Source: Ruegeria sp. SCSIO 43209 (GTDB lineage Bacteria; Pseudomonadota; Alphaproteobacteria; Rhodobacterales; Rhodobacteraceae). Taken from it: a DNA stretch of 64,000 bases. Shown here piece by piece: positions 61,002-64,000 of the stretch (the first letter of the stretch is position 1; each line of letters opens with the position of its first letter). The position numbers and the translations under genes are program-made. The notes under the pieces were generated by a model. That model did not search any database, was not told the origin of the DNA, and worked only from the letters and a program-made list of their open reading frames with translations. The DNA is taken from assembly GCF_019904295.1 (NCBI RefSeq), contig NZ_CP065359.1, positions 62,001 through 126,000 of the forward strand. Direction: 5' to 3'.

Positions 61002-62459
61002 ATGCGATTTCTGCGGCAAAGCCTTGTTGGGGTGTTCCTGGCGTTTCTGACGCTGGGCCTGTTGATCGTTGCCGCACAGATGATCTCGGGCGCGGTTCAG
61101 GATGTGCTGACGCGGGACAATCAGGCACCTGAGGCGCGGGAACGCATATTCGCCGTTACCGTACGAACCGCCGAGCCGGAAACCGTCACTCCTTATCTGG
61201 AAGCGTTTGGCCAGATTCAAAGCCGCCGCCGGTTAGAGCTGCGCGCGGCCTTGGGTGGGCGCGTTGTATCACTGGCCGAAGACTTTGAAGATGGCGGTAC
61301 CGTAACGGCGGGAGAATTGCTGGTCGAACTGGACCCAGCCGATATGCAATCGGCTCTGGACCGTGCCAAATCCGATCTTCTGGATGCCCAGTTTGAAGAG
61401 CGGGACGCCGAACGCTCGCTGCTGTTGGCGCAGGATGAGTTGAAATCAGCCGAGGCACAGGCCGAACTTCGCGACCGGGCGCTGCAGCGCCAGCAGGACC
61501 TGCAGACGCGAGGTGTCGGGGCTGCTGCAAGCGTCGAAGAAGCGGAACTGGCCGCAACATCGGCTCATCAGGCAGTTCTCGCGCGCAGGATCGCTTTGGC
61601 GCAGGCCGAATCTCGTGTGGATCAGGCAACAACCTTGTTTGCGCGGGCTCGTATCGCGTTGGAAGGGGCCGAGCGTGACCTTGAGGATATGACGATCCAT
61701 GCCGGGTTTGATGGGACGCTGACCGAGGTCACTTTGGTTGAAGGCCGCTTGGTCGCGGCCAACGAAAAGCTGGCCGAACTCGTCGACCCCAATGCGCTTG
61801 AGGTCGCGTTTCGGGTTTCCACCGCGCAATTCGTGCGGTTGCTGGACGCGCAGGGTGATCTGATCTCAGCCCCGGTGACTGTATCGCTTGAGGTCACGGG
61901 GACCGATCTCACTGCCACCGGCCGGATCAGTCGCGATAGCGGCGCGGCGGGTGAAGGGCAAACCGGGCGTCTGATCTATGCGCGTCTCGACGACGCGCCG
62001 GGATTCAAGCCGGGGGATTTTGTCACCGTTTCGATTGAAGAACAGCCGCTCGATAATGTGGTCCGTCTGCCATCCTCGGTTCTGGACGCCACGGGCAACG
62101 TGCTTGTTCTCGGCCCCGATGACCGGCTGGAACCGTTGGCTGTGCAATTGATCCGTCGTCAGGGCGATGAGGTGCTTTTGCGTGGTGAAGGCCTGGAAGG
62201 CCGCGAGGTTGTGATTGGCCGGACGCCTCTGCTGGGTTCGGGTGTACGTGTGCGGCCCCTACGGATTGAGGCGAACGCTGAAACTGATCCGGGCATGGTC
62301 GAGCTTTCGGACGAAAAGCGCGCTCAGCTTGTGGCTCAGGTCGAGGCCAGTGATGCAATGTCTCAGGAAGACAAAGCCCAAGTATTGGGCCAGTTGAGCG
62401 AGGCCAAAGTGCCCGCCACCCTAATACGCCGTCTTGATGACAATCGGGCCGGGGGCTAA
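61002..62459 (+). CDS. RND efflux periplasmic adaptor (HlyD/MFP)
   Basis: A 485-residue membrane-fusion protein. N-terminal anchor (residues about 7-31, VGVFLAFLTLGLLIVAAQMI), a barrel-sandwich hybrid with ELRAALGGRVVSLAEDFEDG, a long alpha-helical hairpin at about 118-225 (for example SALDRAKSDLLDAQFEERDA), beta-barrel and membrane-proximal domains, and a variable C-terminal tail rich in charged residues. It links the RND pump to an outer-membrane channel. Five bases separate it from the permease gene, so they are co-transcribed. No local regulator is seen. Confidence 0.92.
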   Translation: MRFLRQSLVGVFLAFLTLGLLIVAAQMISGAVQDVLTRDNQAPEARERIFAVTVRTAEPETVTPYLEAFGQIQSRRRLELRAALGGRVVSLAEDFEDGGTVTAGELLVELDPADMQSALDRAKSDLLDAQFEERDAERSLLLAQDELKSAEAQAELRDRALQRQQDLQTRGVGAAASVEEAELAATSAHQAVLARRIALAQAESRVDQATTLFARARIALEGAERDLEDMTIHAGFDGTLTEVTLVEGRLVAANEKLAELVDPNALEVAFRVSTAQFVRLLDAQGDLISAPVTVSLEVTGTDLTATGRISRDSGAAGEGQTGRLIYARLDDAPGFKPGDFVTVSIEEQPLDNVVRLPSSVLDATGNVLVLGPDDRLEPLAVQLIRRQGDEVLLRGEGLEGREVVIGRTPLLGSGVRVRPLRIEANAETDPGMVELSDEKRAQLVAQVEASDAMSQEDKAQVLGQLSEAKVPATLIRRLDDNRAGG

Positions 62460-62464
62460 GCGCG

Positions 62465-64000
62465 ATGATCCGCGACATTCCCAACGCGGCGGGCGGTATC
62501 CTCAGCTATTTCACCCGGCACCGGACTGCGGCCAATCTGTTGCTGCTGATCATGCTGGTGCTGGGGGCCGCCGCGATCCCCAACATGCGTGCACAGTTCT
62601 TTCCTGATGTGATTCTCGAACGCGTCGATGTGAACGTTCAATGGGACGGCGCAGGCCCCGAGGATGTCGACAATGGCATCGTCCAATTGCTGGAACCTGC
62701 GTTACTGGCGGTTGAGGGTGTTGCCAGTACTGAATCGACCTCACGTGAGGGAACTGCGCAGGTCCGGCTGGAGTTTGAGCCGAACTGGGACATGTCTCGC
62801 GCGGTTGAGGAGGTCCGGACCGCCGTCGATAGCGTCACCAACCTGCCCGAAGACGCCGAGGAACCAACCATCAGGCGCGGCGCTTGGCGGGATCGTGTCA
62901 CGGATGTTGTCATAACAGGGCCCATAGAAGCTGAACAACTGGCCAAATTCACCGATGAATTGATCAGCCGCCTATTCGCGGTTGGTGTCACGCGCACCAC
63001 GATCCGGGGACTGGCCGCGCCGCGTGTGGTGGTCGAAGTCCCCACCGCACAGTTGATCGCCAATGATATCTCGCTTTCGGACATTGCCGAGGCCATCGCG
63101 GCAGAAGTCACCGCGAACCCTGCGGGCGATGTCACAGGTGCCAATGCGCGTATTCGGACAGGCGTTGAGAAACGCACCCCGGAAGAGATCGAGGGTATCG
63201 CCCTGCGCAACTTTGCCGATGGTTCAAAGCTGGTTGTGGGCGATGTGGCTGAAATTCGGGTCGAGGGGGTCACGCGCAACCGCAGCTATTTCGTGGGTGA
63301 CAATCCGGCGATGTCGATCCGCGTCGACCGGTCCAATTTGGGCGATGCCATCGGAATTCAGCGCGATGTCGAGGATGTCGTGGCCGAGATGCAGGCCAGC
63401 CTGCCCGAAGGTATCACGATTGAGCTGATCCGCACCCGCGCACAAGCGATCACCGACCGGCTGGATATTCTGGTCGACAATGGGCTGGTCGGGCTTGGGC
63501 TGGTGGTTTGTCTACTCTTCTTGTTTCTGAACGCCCGCATCGCTTTCTGGGTGGCTGCCGGTATTCCGGTGGCAATGTCTGCGGCGATTGCGCTGATGTA
63601 TCTGGGCGGGTTGTCGCTGAACATGGTGTCTCTGTTCGGTTTGATTATTACCTTGGGCATCGTGGTTGATGACGCCATCGTCGTGGGAGAGCACGCCGAT
63701 TTCCGTGCCCGCCGTTTGGGCGAAGCGCCAATCGTCGCCGCAGAACGCGCTGCCCGCCGAATGGCGATGCCGGTGTTTGCTGCAACAGTGACCACGGTCA
63801 TCGCCTTCTTTGGTCTCACCGCCATCGGTGGCCGCTTCGGAGAGCTGATCCGAGACATCCCGTTCACCGTTATCGCTGTCCTGATTGCCTCACTGATCGA
63901 ATGCTTCCTGATCCTGCCGAACCATATGGCCCATGCCATCGCGCATTCGGCTAAGGAGCATTGGTATGACTGGCCCAACCGGGTTGTGAACAAGGGCTTC
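62465..64000 (+). CDS. RND-family efflux permease, 5' part
   Basis: Open to the right edge, 512 codons with no stop in view; the family is about 1000-1100 residues, so roughly half is missing. The start MIRDIPNAAGGILSYFTRHR and the first helix (NLLLLIMLVLGAAAIPNM) fit the AcrB/MexF-like pump, and the porter domain (DVNVQWDGAGPEDVDNGIVQ) follows. In the second block are helices and the loop GIVVDDAIVVGEHADFRARR with two adjacent Asp residues, the proton-relay motif of transmembrane helix 4. It should export hydrophobic compounds; substrate unknown. Confidence 0.93.
   Translation, partial: MIRDIPNAAGGILSYFTRHRTAANLLLLIMLVLGAAAIPNMRAQFFPDVILERVDVNVQWDGAGPEDVDNGIVQLLEPALLAVEGVASTESTSREGTAQVRLEFEPNWDMSRAVEEVRTAVDSVTNLPEDAEEPTIRRGAWRDRVTDVVITGPIEAEQLAKFTDELISRLFAVGVTRTTIRGLAAPRVVVEVPTAQLIANDISLSDIAEAIAAEVTANPAGDVTGANARIRTGVEKRTPEEIEGIALRNFADGSKLVVGDVAEIRVEGVTRNRSYFVGDNPAMSIRVDRSNLGDAIGIQRDVEDVVAEMQASLPEGITIELIRTRAQAITDRLDILVDNGLVGLGLVVCLLFLFLNARIAFWVAAGIPVAMSAAIALMYLGGLSLNMVSLFGLIITLGIVVDDAIVVGEHADFRARRLGEAPIVAAERAARRMAMPVFAATVTTVIAFFGLTAIGGRFGELIRDIPFTVIAVLIASLIECFLILPNHMAHAIAHSAKEHWYDWPNRVVNKGF

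Overview
The window is ordinary, gene-dense chromosome from a Roseobacter-group alphaproteobacterium (Rhodobacteraceae; Ruegeria-like by gene content and order, inferred from recognisable protein families, not a database search). Pointers are a high-GC genome, a malyl-CoA lyase of the mcl1 type, the hemC/hemE divergent pair, a COQ9-family protein, a plant/alphaproteobacterial-type glutamate-cysteine ligase, PPK2, a DUF1244 protein, and Rhodobacteraceae-style intergenic motifs at gene ends. I see no CRISPR array, insertion sequence, prophage or plasmid genes. One tRNA is present (Ser-GCU). A truncated gene sits at each edge: a LysE-family exporter on the left and an RND efflux permease on the right.

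Layout. 0-1.4 kb: LysE exporter fragment divergent from an Lrp/AsnC regulator, then a secreted PA14-like protein. 1.4-5.6 kb: mcl1 divergent from a three-gene D-amino-acid cluster (dgcN, dgcA, D-amino-acid transaminase), with a palindromic operator-like site in the shared promoter region. 5.6-11 kb: small DUF proteins, N-formylglutamate amidohydrolase divergent from pyruvate kinase, then a universal stress protein and a Na+/alanine symporter. 11-12.1 kb: rpmI-rplT and tRNA-Ser. 12.4-15.7 kb: a FecR-domain protein paired with a CHASE2-adenylate cyclase. 15.9-19.8 kb: hemC/hemE, an alpha-methylacyl-CoA racemase-like enzyme, a CoxG-like protein. 19.9-26.6 kb: ABC exporter, S49 peptidase, a tiny zinc-ribbon membrane protein, a Ca2+/Na+ antiporter, a pteridine-reductase-like SDR and uvrC. 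26.6-34.4 kb: DMT transporter, pgsA-moaD-moaE, OmpA-type protein, ubiA, and rsmE followed by a translationally coupled GNAT and membrane protein. 34.5-41.1 kb: gshA, then pheS and pheT, separated by an AT-richer insert, two inverted-repeat elements and a secreted esterase. 41.2-46.4 kb: YtoQ, GST, MscS, alanine dehydrogenase with its divergent Lrp regulator, and ppk2. 46.5-53.5 kb: CAP-domain protein with acidic repeats, rpsU, COQ9, two quinone oxidoreductases around a DUF2189 membrane protein, an outer-membrane barrel and a YHS-domain protein. 53.6-57.6 kb: minus-strand operon pyrB / two unknown membrane proteins / pyrC-like / plsY / unknown. 57.7-64 kb: cysteine-rich secreted protein, UDG, metallophosphoesterase, LysE exporter, moaB, and an RND efflux pair.

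Themes. Nitrogen and amino-acid handling recurs: D-glutamate and D-amino-acid catabolism, N-formylglutamate hydrolysis, alanine uptake and alanine dehydrogenase, and two Lrp-type regulators each divergent from a transport or catabolic gene. No clearly novel multi-gene defence or secretion system is present. The items most worth a second look are the D-amino-acid cluster with its operator, a pyrC homologue lacking metal ligands inside the pyrB operon, the interrupted pheST locus with its inverted repeats, the 26-cysteine secreted protein, and the acidic-repeat CAP protein.
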